A DNA stretch of 64,000 nucleotides, taken from the NCBI RefSeq assembly GCF_001542815.1, contig NZ_CP006992.1, forward strand, positions 186,001 through 250,000. The letters are read 5' to 3'. Positions within the stretch are counted from its first letter, which is position 1, and the number at the start of each line of letters is the position of its first letter. Below, piece by piece: positions 17,173-26,643 of this stretch. Under the pieces are notes generated by a model. It was not told the DNA's origin. It ran no database searches and saw only the letters and a program-made list of their open reading frames with translations. The position numbers and the translations under genes were made by a program. The DNA comes from Methylobacterium sp. AMS5. Lineage in GTDB: Bacteria > Pseudomonadota > Alphaproteobacteria > Rhizobiales > Beijerinckiaceae.

Positions 17173-18714
17173 CCCTTCCACCTGCGACCAGAACCCCGAC
17201 TTGCGCCCGTGTGCCTTGCGAAGCTGCGCCACGTACTCGGCGTGGCTCGGCGTCAGGTCGCCCGACGCAAGTTCCCGCGCGAGTTCGCCCAGACGCATCA
17301 GATGGCGGGCGCCGTGGCCGTAGGCGGGCGAGCGGCCGCGTTCGAGGATGTCGTCGATGAGCGCGCGATAGAGCACGCTCGCCGCCAGCGGATGGTCCGG
17401 CTCCAGCGCCTCGGCGGCCGGGGCGAGCAACTCCCAGATCCGGCCCGACCATGCGTCGCGCCGGTCGAGCACGAGGCGGGCGGCGCGGTCCAGATTCGGC
17501 CAGCGGATCAGGAAGTAGAGGCCGCCATGCGGGTCCTTGCGGTTCGCGGCGTGAACGAAGGCACGCTCCAGCGCCTCCTCGTCCTCGAAATCCGGCAGGC
17601 GGGCGAGGTAATCGCGCAGCGCCTGCGGATCGAGGCTCTTCTCGAACCGCGACCAGCGTAAATCTTGCGCCTTGTCCTTGCGGCCGAGCGCGTCGAGGAT
17701 GCGGATCTCGACGGCCTCACGCTCGCGTTCGGGGCCTTCGGGATCGAATCCGCCGACGATCAGATCCTCGCGCGTCATCACGACCGTGCCGCGCTTCTGC
17801 TTGCGGCGAATCCAGTCGAGGGCCTCGCTGGCGCGGCCTGCCGCAAGCAGCCGCTCGGCCACCGCCGGGAGATCGGGCCGCTCGGGCGACATCTCCAGTT
17901 CGAGGGCGATGAACGCGTCGGCATCGCCGCGGGCGTCGGCGATGACCTGACGCAGGCGGGTGAGGCTCAAGCGGTGGTAGCGCCGCTCCCATTCCTGCCC
18001 GGCCATCTCGAAGACCGCCGGTCCGGTCTTCTTCTTGGCCGACGCCGGAAGCTTGGCGAGGGCGTCGACCAGATGTGCATCGAGCGGTTGGAGCGCGGCC
18101 TTCGGCAGCTTCGGCAGGAGATCGACCAGCAGCGCGCCGACGAGGCCGAAGCCATCATCGTCGAGACCGTCGAGTGCGCGGGTCGCGAAGCCCAGCGCGG
18201 CATCCGCCGAGAGCCCCGCCGCGAGGCCTGCGGCGGCTTCGGCGGCGGCCTCGAAGATGCCGTGCACCTGCCCGCTGGAGTCATCGACCCGCTCCAGCGT
18301 GACGCCGGCGCTCCGGAGGAAGCGCAGCAGCCGGTCGAGGGCCATGCCGGCATCGAGCGGCTTCAGGTCGGAGAGGATGGTCGCGAGCGTGGCATCGAGG
18401 TCGGAGGCGAAAGCCCGGCGCTTCTGCCAATCGATGTAGCCGCGGGCCTTTTCCAGCGCCGAGAGGCGGCGGTCGATCAAGGCCGCCACCCTGTCGGGCC
18501 CTTGGAGAGCGGCAATCGCGGCACTCACCCGCTTCTTGAACGGCGCACTCTGGCCGACCTCTTCGAGGATCAGGGCGATGAGCCGCTCCTGGCTGAGCGC
18601 CGCGAGAGTTTCAGCCGTCGGCGTGGTGCTACGGGATTTTTTGGGCGGCTTCGATTGGGTAGGCGCTTTCGCCGACGCCCCGCTCTCGACCGCCACCTTC
18701 GCCCGTCGCGCCAT
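17170..18714 (-). CDS. DUF6880 family protein, 514 aa
   Basis: The protein is almost entirely helical, with repeated pairs of helices suggesting a TPR- or HEAT-like solenoid. The N-terminal 30 residues are Lys/Ser/Thr-rich and probably disordered. I recognise the DUF6880 pattern in segments such as ALEKARGYIDWQKRRAFASD and the end EYVAQLRKAHGRKSGFW, which in this family resembles a SWIM-protein partner region. No catalytic motif is apparent. It follows mutT by 29 bases on the same strand, so it may be the last gene of the argJ unit. Its stop codon comes from repeat copy 2. Function unknown. Confidence 0.75.
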   Translation of the reverse strand: MARRAKVAVESGASAKAPTQSKPPKKSRSTTPTAETLAALSQERLIALILEEVGQSAPFKKRVSAAIAALQGPDRVAALIDRRLSALEKARGYIDWQKRRAFASDLDATLATILSDLKPLDAGMALDRLLRFLRSAGVTLERVDDSSGQVHGIFEAAAEAAAGLAAGLSADAALGFATRALDGLDDDGFGLVGALLVDLLPKLPKAALQPLDAHLVDALAKLPASAKKKTGPAVFEMAGQEWERRYHRLSLTRLRQVIADARGDADAFIALELEMSPERPDLPAVAERLLAAGRASEALDWIRRKQKRGTVVMTREDLIVGGFDPEGPEREREAVEIRILDALGRKDKAQDLRWSRFEKSLDPQALRDYLARLPDFEDEEALERAFVHAANRKDPHGGLYFLIRWPNLDRAARLVLDRRDAWSGRIWELLAPAAEALEPDHPLAASVLYRALIDDILERGRSPAYGHGARHLMRLGELARELASGDLTPSHAEYVAQLRKAHGRKSGFWSQVEG

Positions 18715-18743
18715 CGCTTACCCCCTCAAGGCCTCGGGCCCGT

Positions 18744-19160
18744 TCAGGGTCCGAGCAGATCGATCAGGAAGGGGATCAGCGGCAGATCGGCCGGCGGCAT
18801 CGGCAGATCGCGCAAAGCCCCCGGCCGCACCCAGCGGAGTGCCTGCGCCTCGCGCGACTGCGGAAGCCCCTCCCAGCGCCGACAGATGTAGAGCGGCATC
18901 AGAAGGTGGAAATCCGGGTAGGCGTGGCTCGCGAAGGTCAGCGGCGCAAGGCAGGGCTCCTTCACCGTGATGCCGAGTTCCTCGGCGAGTTCGCGGATCA
19001 GCGTCTCCTCCGGCCGCTCGCCGGGCTCGACCTTGCCGCCGGGAAACTCCCACAGGCCGGCCAGCGCCTTGCCCTCGGGGCGCTGGGCCATCAGCACCCG
19101 CCCGTCGGCATCGACCAGGGCCGCCGCGACGACGAGCAGGAGCTTGAGCGGCGTGCTCAT
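18744..19160 (-). CDS. mutT: 8-oxo-dGTP diphosphatase, MutT-type Nudix hydrolase
   Basis: MutT removes oxidised guanine nucleotides from the pool and so prevents A:T to C:G mutations. The Nudix box is complete (GGKVEPGERPEETLIREL followed by AEELGI, about residues 41-64), with the upstream LWEFPGG typical of MutT. The 138-residue length fits. The ATG overlaps the stop of the SIMPL gene as ATGA. This argJ-SIMPL-mutT arrangement suggests joint transcription from the argJ promoter. Confidence 0.92.
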   Translation of the reverse strand: MSTPLKLLLVVAAALVDADGRVLMAQRPEGKALAGLWEFPGGKVEPGERPEETLIRELAEELGITVKEPCLAPLTFASHAYPDFHLLMPLYICRRWEGLPQSREAQALRWVRPGALRDLPMPPADLPLIPFLIDLLGP

Positions 19161-19879
19161 CGGCCGATCGCGAACACGGCATCGACCTCGGCCGAGGTTT
19201 CGATCGACCCTGCCACGACCGGCACGGCGGTGCGGCCACGGGGGGCCGCCGCCTTCATCGCCATGCCGTAGGGCATGGGGCGGGGCGATTCGGCCCGCGG
19301 TGGCGATTCGATCGAGACGACGGTACCGAGTTTCACACCGGTCGCCTCGGCGATGCGCTCGGCCTGGGCGCGCGCATCCTTGACCGCGGCGACCTGCACG
19401 GCGGCTTCCGCCGCGGCCGGGTCGCGCAGGCCGAAGCTGATCCCCTGGATCCGGTTGGCGCCGGATTCGAGAGTGCGCCGCATCAATTCGCCGAGCTTGC
19501 CCATCTCGGCCAAGCGCACCCGCACGCGGTTGCCCGCCGTGTAACCGTCGTCCCGCTCGCCCATCGTTCCGTCGGGCTGGCGGACGGCCTTGGTCCGCAG
19601 CTGGAGGGTGATCGAGGAAGTGCCGATATCGGCCTCCGCCACGCCCATCTCCTTTGCGCTCGCGACGATGCCTTTCGCCGCCTGGCTCGCGGCATCGAGG
19701 GCGGCGGCCGGCGTGGCGCCGCGGGTCTCGACGCCGATCTCGACGGAGGCAAAATCCGGCGCGACCTCCTCGGAGGCCCGGCCGATCACCCGGATGCGGC
19801 CGGTCTCGTCGTCGGCCATGGCGGGCGCCGCCACGGTGAGAAGCAGGAGGGGAACGGCAAGCGCGGAAAAGAACTTCAC
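19157..19879 (-). CDS. SIMPL domain (DUF541) periplasmic protein
   Basis: SIMPL proteins are secreted beta/alpha proteins that form ring-like oligomers; E. coli YggE is linked to oxidative stress tolerance. This one has 240 residues: a signal peptide ([20 protein letters not shown]), then the domain starting [17 protein letters not shown], with the family patterns [17 protein letters not shown] and [13 protein letters not shown]. The start is GTG 19879, which overlaps the argJ stop as GTGA; translation is likely coupled. The final ~45 residues (from IESPPRAES) hold the conserved end of the domain. Confidence 0.9.
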   Translation of the reverse strand: MKFFSALAVPLLLLTVAAPAMADDETGRIRVIGRASEEVAPDFASVEIGVETRGATPAAALDAASQAAKGIVASAKEMGVAEADIGTSSITLQLRTKAVRQPDGTMGERDDGYTAGNRVRVRLAEMGKLGELMRRTLESGANRIQGISFGLRDPAAAEAAVQVAAVKDARAQAERIAEATGVKLGTVVSIESPPRAESPRPMPYGMAMKAAAPRGRTAVPVVAGSIETSAEVDAVFAIGR

Positions 19880-21120
19880 GAGCGATAGTCCCCGTTGATG
19901 GCGACGTAGGCCTTGGTGAGGTCGCAGGTCCAGACGCGCGCCCGGCCCTGGCCGAGGCCGAGATCGACCCGCACGGTGATCTCGGGCCGCCGCATCACGG
20001 CGCTGGCCGCCTCCTCGCTGTAATCGGGATCGCGGGCGCCCCGCACCGCGACGCGCACGTCGCCGAACCAGATCGCGAGGCGGTCGCGGTCGGCGGGCTC
20101 GCCGGCCTTGCCGACCGCCATCACGACGCGGCCCCAATTGGCATCCTCGCCGGCCACCGCGGTCTTCACCAGCGGCGAGTTGGCAATCGACATGGCGATG
20201 CGGTGGGCGGATGGATCGCTCTCGGCGCCCTCGACCTCGACGGTCACGAGCTTGTTGGCGCCCTCCCCGTCGCGGGCGACGAGCTGCGCGAGTTCGATCA
20301 GCAAGTCGTCCAAAGCGGCCCGGAAGCCGGCGAGCCGCGGATCGTCCGCCCGTGTCACCGCCGCATTGCCGGCAGCACCCGTGGCGAAGAGCAGCAGCGT
20401 GTCGGAGGTGGAGGTGTCGCCGTCCACCGTCACGCAGTTGAACGAGGTCTTGGTGCCCGCGCTCAAGAGTTCCTGGAGCACGGCCTGCGGCAGAGCCGCG
20501 TCGGTGAAGGCAAAGGAGAGCATCGTGGCCATGTCGGGGGCGATCATGCCCGCGCCCTTGGCGATGCCGTTGATCGTCACCGGCACCCCGTCGATCTCGG
20601 CGCGGCGGGTGGCGAGCTTCGGGAAGGTGTCGGTCGTCATGATCGCCTGCGCCGCCTGCGCCCAGGCCTCGGCACCGCCCTCGGCGCGCGCGGCGCACTC
20701 GGCCAGCACGCCCTCGAACTTGCGCGCGTCGAGCGGCTCGCCGATCACGCCGGTGGAGGCGATCATCACCGCCTCCGGGGCGCAAGCGGCGGCCCGGCCG
20801 GCGATGTCGGCGGTCAGCGCCACGGCCTCACGCCCTTTGAGCCCGGTGAAGGCGTTGGCGTTCCCCGAGTTGACCACGAGCGCCCGCGCGCCCTTGCCAG
20901 ACTTCAGGGCGTCCCGGCACCAATCCACCGGCGCGGAGGGGCAGCGCGAGCGGGTGAACACTCCCGCCACTTCCGTGCGCTCGGCCAGGGCGACGTAGAG
21001 GACGTCCGTGCGGTTCTTGTAGCGGATGCCGGCCTGCGCCGTGGCGATGCGCACGCCCGCGATCTCCGGCAGCGACGGCGAGGTGGCGGGTGCCAGGGGG
21101 GAGATCTCGGTGGATGACAT
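19876..21120 (-). CDS. argJ: Bifunctional ornithine acetyltransferase/N-acetylglutamate synthase ArgJ
   Basis: ArgJ transfers the acetyl group from N-acetylornithine to glutamate, closing the cyclic arginine pathway, and may also make N-acetylglutamate from acetyl-CoA. The 414-residue precursor cleaves itself before the nucleophile Thr in PDMATMLSF (Thr199), preceded by KGAGMIA. The N-terminal alpha chain contains [10 protein letters not shown] and [10 protein letters not shown]; the C-terminal beta chain has [12 protein letters not shown] and the conserved end [15 protein letters not shown]. It heads a set of overlapping genes (SIMPL, mutT). The 359-bp upstream gap should contain its promoter. 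Confidence 0.97.
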   Translation of the reverse strand: MSSTEISPLAPATSPSLPEIAGVRIATAQAGIRYKNRTDVLYVALAERTEVAGVFTRSRCPSAPVDWCRDALKSGKGARALVVNSGNANAFTGLKGREAVALTADIAGRAAACAPEAVMIASTGVIGEPLDARKFEGVLAECAARAEGGAEAWAQAAQAIMTTDTFPKLATRRAEIDGVPVTINGIAKGAGMIAPDMATMLSFAFTDAALPQAVLQELLSAGTKTSFNCVTVDGDTSTSDTLLLFATGAAGNAAVTRADDPRLAGFRAALDDLLIELAQLVARDGEGANKLVTVEVEGAESDPSAHRIAMSIANSPLVKTAVAGEDANWGRVVMAVGKAGEPADRDRLAIWFGDVRVAVRGARDPDYSEEAASAVMRRPEITVRVDLGLGQGRARVWTCDLTKAYVAINGDYRS

Positions 21121-21479
21121 CGGTCGTCGGCTCCGTCTCGTGCCCGCTCTCGCCCATTCGGCCGCGTCGGGAGGGGCGGCCTCGCATGCGCAGGCGACAC
21201 GGGCATGAAAGTCGTGGGTCGCGGGTCGCTGTCTTGCGCCCGCCGCGCCTCACGTCAACACGCGGGGCGTGTCCCGGGCGCTGCCCGTCGTGTGAGGGTT
21301 CCGGCTCGGATTGGTCAGGATAGCCTGCCCGTCAGCGATGCAACTCTGCGACGCAGAAGACAAAGGCCTCTCGAATCCCGCCTCGAAGTCTAGGTCGCAA
21401 ACTGCGTCTCGAAAAAGTGCACCATCGCTACCGTCGAACGTTGACGCTTGAATGCCTATCATAACCTGCTTAACCTAGA
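21121..21479. other. Intergenic region between argJ and the receiver-like gene
   Basis: This 359-bp divergent gap has a lower GC content after 21330. It must hold both promoters. A TTGACG at 21441-21446 resembles a -35 element, but no -10 of suitable spacing follows, so I do not call it. No hairpin, repeat or coding frame stands out. Confidence 0.5.
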
Positions 21480-21950
21480 ATGATGCAGCGCACCCAAGCT
21501 CGTGAGGAAGCGACCATCGACCTCGATCCCGTCCGCGCGGACGGACAGGTGGGCGGCATCGCGGCGCCGCGCAGTTGCTACGGGGTTCAGGTGCTGGTCG
21601 CCGGGCGCCGCAAACAGTGGCGCGATGAGATCAACGGGCAGATCCGCCGCGCCGGCTACAGCGCCATCTCCGTCGATTCGGCCGTCGATGCCCTCACCGT
21701 GCTGGTGCTCGGCCTGCCCGTCGATGTTCTCGTGACCGATGCCGAACTGCACGGCGCGCTCGGCCTCAGCGAACTCGCTGCCGAGGCGCGTGCGTTGAGA
21801 CCGAATCTCGGCATCGTCGTCGCCTGCGACTCGGCGGTCAACGACTGTGCCGACCTCGTACCGGCGGACGCGCTGCTGGTGTCCTCCCTGGGTCAGGAGG
21901 AAGCCGTCGCCTCTTCGGTCCGCGAGGCGATGGCCGCCCGCGCGAGCTGA
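21480..21950 (+). CDS. Stand-alone degenerate response-regulator receiver protein, 156 aa
   Basis: After a 33-residue hydrophilic lead comes a flavodoxin-like receiver fold (about residues 35-155). The phosphoacceptor position is kept (VDVLVTDAEL, Asp87), but the acidic pair after strand 1 is missing (VQVLVAGRRKQW), the Thr/Ser after strand 4 is altered (IVVACDSAV) and the Lys-Pro of strand 5 is absent (ALLVSSLG). Without these it should not bind Mg2+ or be phosphorylated normally, so I call it a pseudo-receiver. There is no output domain and no adjacent kinase. Two consecutive ATG codons start it; the first is used. Confidence 0.7.
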   Translation: MMQRTQAREEATIDLDPVRADGQVGGIAAPRSCYGVQVLVAGRRKQWRDEINGQIRRAGYSAISVDSAVDALTVLVLGLPVDVLVTDAELHGALGLSELAAEARALRPNLGIVVACDSAVNDCADLVPADALLVSSLGQEEAVASSVREAMAARAS

Positions 21951-22042
21951 TTCCGCCTCCCCATCGCCGCATCCGCGACGATCCGGCCCGTACCCGAAGG
22001 CCGGCCGGGTATGGCAGCCTCCGCGCCGGAGGACATAACGCC

Positions 22043-22597
22043 ATGACGATTCGCCGCCGGGACTGCCTCGCGATGCTCGCCGTTCTCGCGTCGAGCCGCG
22101 CCCATGCCGCGGAAGCCGGGCCGGCGGGCGCCTTCGCCTTCGAAAAGCCGGAGGGCGGCGGCCTTCCGCTCTCGGCCTATGCCGACAAACCCATCCTCGT
22201 GGTCAACACCGCCACCGCCTGCGGTTACGCTCCGCAATTCGTCGGACTTCAAGGCCTCTGGACCCGTTTCGGCGGGCGGGGCCTGACGGTGATCGCGGTG
22301 CCCTCGCCCGATTTCGGCAATCAGGAGCCGCTCGACGGCGCCGCCATCGCCGATGCCGCGCGAAAGAACCACGGCGTCACCTTCCCGGTCACGGACAAGA
22401 CTCATGTGCGGGGGCCCGCCGCCCATCCGTTCTACCGCTGGGCGGCCGAGCAGAAGCCGGGGCAGAGCCCGCAATGGAACTTCCACAAATATCTCGTCGG
22501 CCGTGACGGCACCCTGCGCGCTGCCTTCGCGACCCAGGTCGATCCGAGCGATCCGCGCATCGTCAGCGCCATCGTCGCGGAACTGGGACAGGCCTGA
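22043..22597 (+). CDS. Glutathione peroxidase family protein, exported
   Basis: This thiol peroxidase family reduces hydroperoxides with glutathione or thioredoxin. The 184-residue protein starts with an Arg-rich signal (TIRRRDCLAMLAVLASSRAHA), so it is likely periplasmic; with RRR it could use Tat. The peroxidatic Cys60 is in NTATACGYAPQF, the usual Gln-containing helix is altered but present (FVGLQGLW), and the Trp-Asn-Phe motif is at QWNFHKYLV. An internal resolving-Cys motif is absent, as in the glutathione-dependent type. The length matches the BtuE-like bacterial forms once the signal is removed. Confidence 0.88.
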   Translation: MTIRRRDCLAMLAVLASSRAHAAEAGPAGAFAFEKPEGGGLPLSAYADKPILVVNTATACGYAPQFVGLQGLWTRFGGRGLTVIAVPSPDFGNQEPLDGAAIADAARKNHGVTFPVTDKTHVRGPAAHPFYRWAAEQKPGQSPQWNFHKYLVGRDGTLRAAFATQVDPSDPRIVSAIVAELGQA

Positions 22598-22613
22598 ACG
22601 GAGGACTGCTCGG

Positions 22614-22850
22614 TTAGCGGCCCGGAACGTCGGCCGGCGGCAGCAACCCGCGCTCGATCCGCCCCGGCGGCAGGGGACGCCGGGCGCGTGGGGCCTGGAG
22701 GCGCCCCTCCCGCTCGACCATGCGCGGCGGCGCGGACGGATAGCTGGAGGGATAGTTCGAGGCGAAGGGGTTCGGCGGCACGCCCTGGGCCCGGCATGGC
22801 AGGGCAGCGAGGCAGAGGCTCGCGGCGGCGAAGACGGTGCTCGGGCGCAT
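22614..22850 (-). CDS. Small secreted proline-rich hypothetical protein, 78 aa
   Basis: The protein has a Sec signal peptide (TVFAAASLCLAALPCRAQ) and a mature part dominated by Pro, Ser and Arg (NPFASNYPSSYPSAPP, RRPLPPGR), which is probably unfolded. It converges with the peroxidase gene, with only 16 bases between the stops, and is read away from the next small gene. No family is recognised; such proteins vary greatly between related genomes. Confidence 0.6.
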   Translation of the reverse strand: MRPSTVFAAASLCLAALPCRAQGVPPNPFASNYPSSYPSAPPRMVEREGRLQAPRARRPLPPGRIERGLLPPADVPGR

Positions 22851-22950
22851 CGGCAGTGGATTTTCCGGTCGGCAGGGCCTCGCGCCGGCACGGGGCGCCT
22901 CCCCACATGCCAGCCGGTCACGTCATCATTGCGGCCGGAAAGATCGAGCC

Positions 22951-23178
22951 ATGGAACCGCACAGTTTCGAGCAGGACGGCACCGTCTACGAGGTTCGCTT
23001 CGAGCGGACGCCGGAGGGTTGGATCGCGCATATCCGGCCCGAAGGCTGGACCGAGGCCCACGTCGTCGCCTTTCCCGAAGGCGTCGGCTTCGATCGGGAC
23101 GACGTGCGCGGGTCCCTGATCGCCGGCTGCGAAGCCGCAGTGGCCCGCCTCCCACGCCGTGCGCCGACACGGCATTGA
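22951..23178 (+). CDS. Small hypothetical protein, 75 aa
   Basis: A short cytoplasmic protein starting MEPHSFEQDGTVYEVRFERT. The pattern suggests a three-stranded sheet (YEVRFERTPEGWIAHIRPEG) and a helix near the C-terminus (RGSLIAGCEAAVARL). It carries one cysteine and no known motif. The ATG follows GCCGGAAAG, a plausible ribosome site. It is followed after 88 bases by another small gene on the same strand, so they may share a transcript. Confidence 0.65.
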   Translation: MEPHSFEQDGTVYEVRFERTPEGWIAHIRPEGWTEAHVVAFPEGVGFDRDDVRGSLIAGCEAAVARLPRRAPTRH

Positions 23179-23266
23179 GAGGGGTGAAACGGAACCTCCG
23201 GCTTCCCGACCGGTTCGGGCTCCAGCAGGCGAAACGAAGCACGTTGGAAGCGAACGGGATTTTGCG

Positions 23267-23509
23267 ATGACCGAGGTGACCTACCATATCGTCGAGCACG
23301 ACGGCGGCTTCGCCTACAAGGTCGGAGACGTGTTCTCGGAGACCTTTCCGAGCCGGGCGGACGCGTTGCAGGCGGCGCAGGCTGCAGCTGCCGAGCAGCA
23401 GGTGCCGGGCTCGACCGAAGGCATCCGCTACCAAGACGGGAGCGGCCAGTGGCACGACGAGACCGCGCAGGGCAACGACCGGCCCGTAGCCAAGGTCGCG
23501 GAGGACTGA
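23267..23509 (+). CDS. DUF2188-like small protein, 80 aa
   Basis: The protein begins TYHIVEHDGGFAYKVGDVFS and continues with TFPSRADALQAAQAAAAEQ, which matches the DUF2188 layout of a short sheet (beta-beta) followed by one helix; these proteins are abundant and uncharacterised. The C-terminal part (GIRYQDGSGQWHDE) resembles the tail found in alphaproteobacterial members. It ends 6 bases before the convergent putA stop. Assigned to the family by eye only. Confidence 0.7.
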   Translation: MTEVTYHIVEHDGGFAYKVGDVFSETFPSRADALQAAQAAAAEQQVPGSTEGIRYQDGSGQWHDETAQGNDRPVAKVAED

Positions 23510-23515
23510 ATCGCC

Positions 23516-26500
23516 TCAGCCTTCCAGGGTGATGAGGCCGACGCTGCCGCCCGCCGCAGCGGTGTTGACGGTCAGCGTCCGCTCCGTGGCGAAGCGGACG
23601 AGATAATGGGGACCGCCGGCCTTCGGGCCGGTCCCCGACAGGCCGGAGCCGCCGAAGGGTTGGCTGCCGACGACGGCGCCGATCATGTTGCGGTTCACGT
23701 AGACGTTGCCGTGCGGCAGCGCCTCGGCGATGCGCTCGGCGGTTTCCTCGATCCGCGAATGGATGCCGAGAGTGAGCCCGTAGCCGCCGGCCCGGATCGC
23801 CTCGATGACCGAGCCGAGCCCGTCCGCCGGGTAGCGGGCGACATGGAGGATGGGTCCGAAGACCTCCTCCCGCAGGTCGGCAATCCTGTCGATCTCGAAA
23901 ATGTGGGGCGCTACGGTGAGGCCGCCCGACGCCGTACCGGCGAAGTGCAGCCGCGCCGAGGCGGTCAGGGCCGCGATATGCCCGTCGAGCCGTTGCTTGG
24001 CGCCCGCGTCGATCACCGGACCGAGATCGGTCGCCAACTCGCGGGGGTCGCCGACCGTCAGTTCCCGCGTCGCGCCGACCACCGCCGCGATCATCCTGTC
24101 GGCGACGTCCTCCTGCACGAGGAGCAGGCGCAGGGCCGAGCAGCGCTGGCCGGCGGAGCGGAAGGCCGAGACCACCACGTCGTCGGCCACCTGCTCGGGG
24201 AGTGCCGTGGCATCGACGATCATCGCGTTGATGCCGCCGGTCTCGGCGATCAGCGGCAGGATCGCGCCGTCTCGGGCGGCGAGCGCCCGGTTGATCCGCC
24301 GCGCCGTCGCCGTGGATCCGGTGAAGACCACGCCGGACAGCGCCGGATGTTCGATCAGCGCGGCGCCGGTCTCAGGACCGCCGGGGACGAGGTGAAGGGC
24401 GCTCCCCGGAATGCCGGCCGCGTGGAGCAGGCGCACGGCGAGATCCGCCACCAGCGGCGTCTGCGGCGCGGGCTTGGCGACGACGGCGTTGCCGGCCATC
24501 AGCGCCGCGGCGACCTGCCCCGTGAAGATCGCGAGCGGGAAATTCCAGGGTGAGACGGCGACGAACACACCCCGGCCGACGAGGCGCAGGCTGTTGGCCT
24601 CGCCGGCAGGGCCGGGCAGGTCCTGCGGCGCGCGGAACAGATCCCGGCCCTGCGCCGCGTAGTAGCGCAGGAAGTCGATCGCCTCGCGCCACTCGGCCAC
24701 GGCGTCGTCGAGGGTCTTGCCGGCCTCGGCTTGCAGCAGGTGCAGGAGCCGGCCCTGCTCCCTCACGAAGGCGTCGGCCGCCCGTTCCAGGCAGGTGGCG
24801 CGCTCGCGGGCGGGCGTCGCGGCCCAGGCGGGGAAGCCGCGCGCGGCGGCCTCCATGGCGAGCGCGGCGGTGGCGGAGTCCGCCTCGATGACGTCGCCGA
24901 GGGCCGCGCCGTCGATGGGGCTGACCACCTGCCGGACGCGGCCGGGCTGGATGGCCCCGTCGATGATCGGCGCGGCCTCGGCGGGGCCTGCGGCCCGCGC
25001 GACGGCATCGGTCCAACGTCGCAGCGACGCGCCGTCGCCGAAGGCGAGCCCCGGAGAATTGCGGCGCTCACGCCCGAACAGGTCGCGCGGCAGCGGGATC
25101 TTGGGGTGACGGGCCTGCGAAGGCGTCTCCACCAGGGCCTGAGGCCGTGCCAGAAGTTCGGCCACCGGCACCGAGGGATCGGCGGCGCGGGCGACGAAAG
25201 AGGAGTTCGCCCCGTTCTCCAGCAGCCGGCGGACGAGATAGGCGAGCAGCTCGCGGTGGCCGCCGACGGGCGCGTAGACCCGCTGGCCGACGCCCGGCGC
25301 CCGCTCGGCGAGGCGCTGGTAGAGCGCCTCGCCCATGCCGTGCAGGCGCTGGAACTCGAAGCCGGCCTCCTCGTCCGCGGGACGATCGAGCAGCCCGGCC
25401 AGACCGAGCACGCTCGCCACGGTCTGGGCATTATGCGTCGCAAATTGCGGGTAGAGGCGCGGGCGCAGCGCCAGCAGCCGCTTGGCAGCGGCGAGGTAAT
25501 TCAGGTCCGTCATCGCCTTGCGGGTGAAGACGGGGTAGTCGGGCACCCCTTGCGTCTGGGCGAGCTTCACTTCCGTGTCCCAGTAGGCGCCCTTGACGAG
25601 GCGCACCATCAGCCGCCGGTCGTGCCGTTCGGCAAGAGTGGCGACATGCTCGATCACCGGAAGGCAGCGCTTCGAATAGGCCTGAATCGCGAGGCCGAAT
25701 CCGTCCCAGCCGGCCAGCGCCGGATCGGCCAGCACGGCCTCGAACACGTCGAGGGAGAGTTCGAGCCGTTCCGCCTCCTCGGCGTCGAGGGTGAAGTTGA
25801 GGTCGTGGGCGCGGGCGTCGCGGGCGAGGTCGCGCACCACCGGCACGAGTTCGGCCATCACCCGCGCCCCTTGCGTCGGGGTGTAGCGCGGATGCAGCGC
25901 CGACAGCTTGACCGAGATGCCCGGCCGGGCGGGAAGCGGCGCGTTGCCGGCTTCCTGCCCGATCCGGTCGATGGCGCGGGCATAGGCTTGGCGGTAGCTC
26001 TCGGCGTCGTCCGCCGTGCGGGCACCCTCGCCGAGCATGTCGAAGGAGAAGCGGGAACGGCGGGCAGCCCCCGAGCCGGCCCGCTTGAGCGCCGCGCCGA
26101 TCTCCTCGGCCAATACGAATTGCCCGCCCATCACCCGCATCGCCCGGTGGGCCGCCGCGCGCACGGCCGGGCGGCCGAGGCGGCGGACCATGCTCCCCAA
26201 GGTCGCCTCGGGCGTGTCCTGCGGTCCGACGAGGCGGGCACCGAGGCCGAGCGCCCAGGACGCGGCATGGGCAAGGCCGCTCTCCGAACGCACCGCGTGA
26301 TGGACGAAGTCGCCCTCGCGCAGCTTGTCGGCGATCAGCCGGTCGGCGGTGGCCGCATCGGGTACCCGCAGCAGCGCCTCGGCGAGGCTCATGAGGGCGA
26401 GCCCCTCGCGGGTCGTCAGCGCATATTCCCGCAGCAGCGCCTCGACGGCGCCATGGCCGGCATCGGCGCGGATCGCGCCGATCAGGTCGGAAGCGAGCCG

Positions 26501-26623
26501 ATCGACCGCCGCCTCCGCGGCCGCCGGCAGGGGCGCCTCATGCAGCAGCGCCTCCGCCAAAGCGGCATCATCCGGGGCATAGGAGGCCTGAAAACGCGGC
26601 GCAGACATCGGGCCATCGGTCAT
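23516..26623 (-). CDS. putA: Bifunctional proline dehydrogenase/P5C dehydrogenase PutA
   Basis: PutA oxidises proline to pyrroline-5-carboxylate (FAD enzyme) and then to glutamate (NAD aldehyde dehydrogenase), linking proline to nitrogen and carbon metabolism at the inner membrane. The 1035-residue protein has the PRODH barrel at about 150-450 (VRLVKGAYWDTEVK) and the dehydrogenase at about 510-1000 with Glu792 in AETGG and catalytic Cys827 in AGQRCSALR. It lacks the N-terminal ribbon-helix-helix DNA-binding domain of E. coli PutA, so it should not repress its own gene. The start is uncertain: ATG 26671, 26623 and 26608 are in frame; I use 26623. Confidence 0.95.
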   Translation of the reverse strand: MTDGPMSAPRFQASYAPDDAALAEALLHEAPLPAAAEAAVDRLASDLIGAIRADAGHGAVEALLREYALTTREGLALMSLAEALLRVPDAATADRLIADKLREGDFVHHAVRSESGLAHAASWALGLGARLVGPQDTPEATLGSMVRRLGRPAVRAAAHRAMRVMGGQFVLAEEIGAALKRAGSGAARRSRFSFDMLGEGARTADDAESYRQAYARAIDRIGQEAGNAPLPARPGISVKLSALHPRYTPTQGARVMAELVPVVRDLARDARAHDLNFTLDAEEAERLELSLDVFEAVLADPALAGWDGFGLAIQAYSKRCLPVIEHVATLAERHDRRLMVRLVKGAYWDTEVKLAQTQGVPDYPVFTRKAMTDLNYLAAAKRLLALRPRLYPQFATHNAQTVASVLGLAGLLDRPADEEAGFEFQRLHGMGEALYQRLAERAPGVGQRVYAPVGGHRELLAYLVRRLLENGANSSFVARAADPSVPVAELLARPQALVETPSQARHPKIPLPRDLFGRERRNSPGLAFGDGASLRRWTDAVARAAGPAEAAPIIDGAIQPGRVRQVVSPIDGAALGDVIEADSATAALAMEAAARGFPAWAATPARERATCLERAADAFVREQGRLLHLLQAEAGKTLDDAVAEWREAIDFLRYYAAQGRDLFRAPQDLPGPAGEANSLRLVGRGVFVAVSPWNFPLAIFTGQVAAALMAGNAVVAKPAPQTPLVADLAVRLLHAAGIPGSALHLVPGGPETGAALIEHPALSGVVFTGSTATARRINRALAARDGAILPLIAETGGINAMIVDATALPEQVADDVVVSAFRSAGQRCSALRLLLVQEDVADRMIAAVVGATRELTVGDPRELATDLGPVIDAGAKQRLDGHIAALTASARLHFAGTASGGLTVAPHIFEIDRIADLREEVFGPILHVARYPADGLGSVIEAIRAGGYGLTLGIHSRIEETAERIAEALPHGNVYVNRNMIGAVVGSQPFGGSGLSGTGPKAGGPHYLVRFATERTLTVNTAAAGGSVGLITLEG

Positions 26624-26643
26624 ATGAGAGACTAGCACTCTCT

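Noticed and set aside
21441..21446. TTGACG as a -35 element of the receiver-like gene
   Set aside because: No -10 sequence with 16-18 base spacing follows.
24731..26635. A 634-residue plus-strand open frame opposite putA
   Set aside because: Composition artefact; PutA has all catalytic residues on the other strand.
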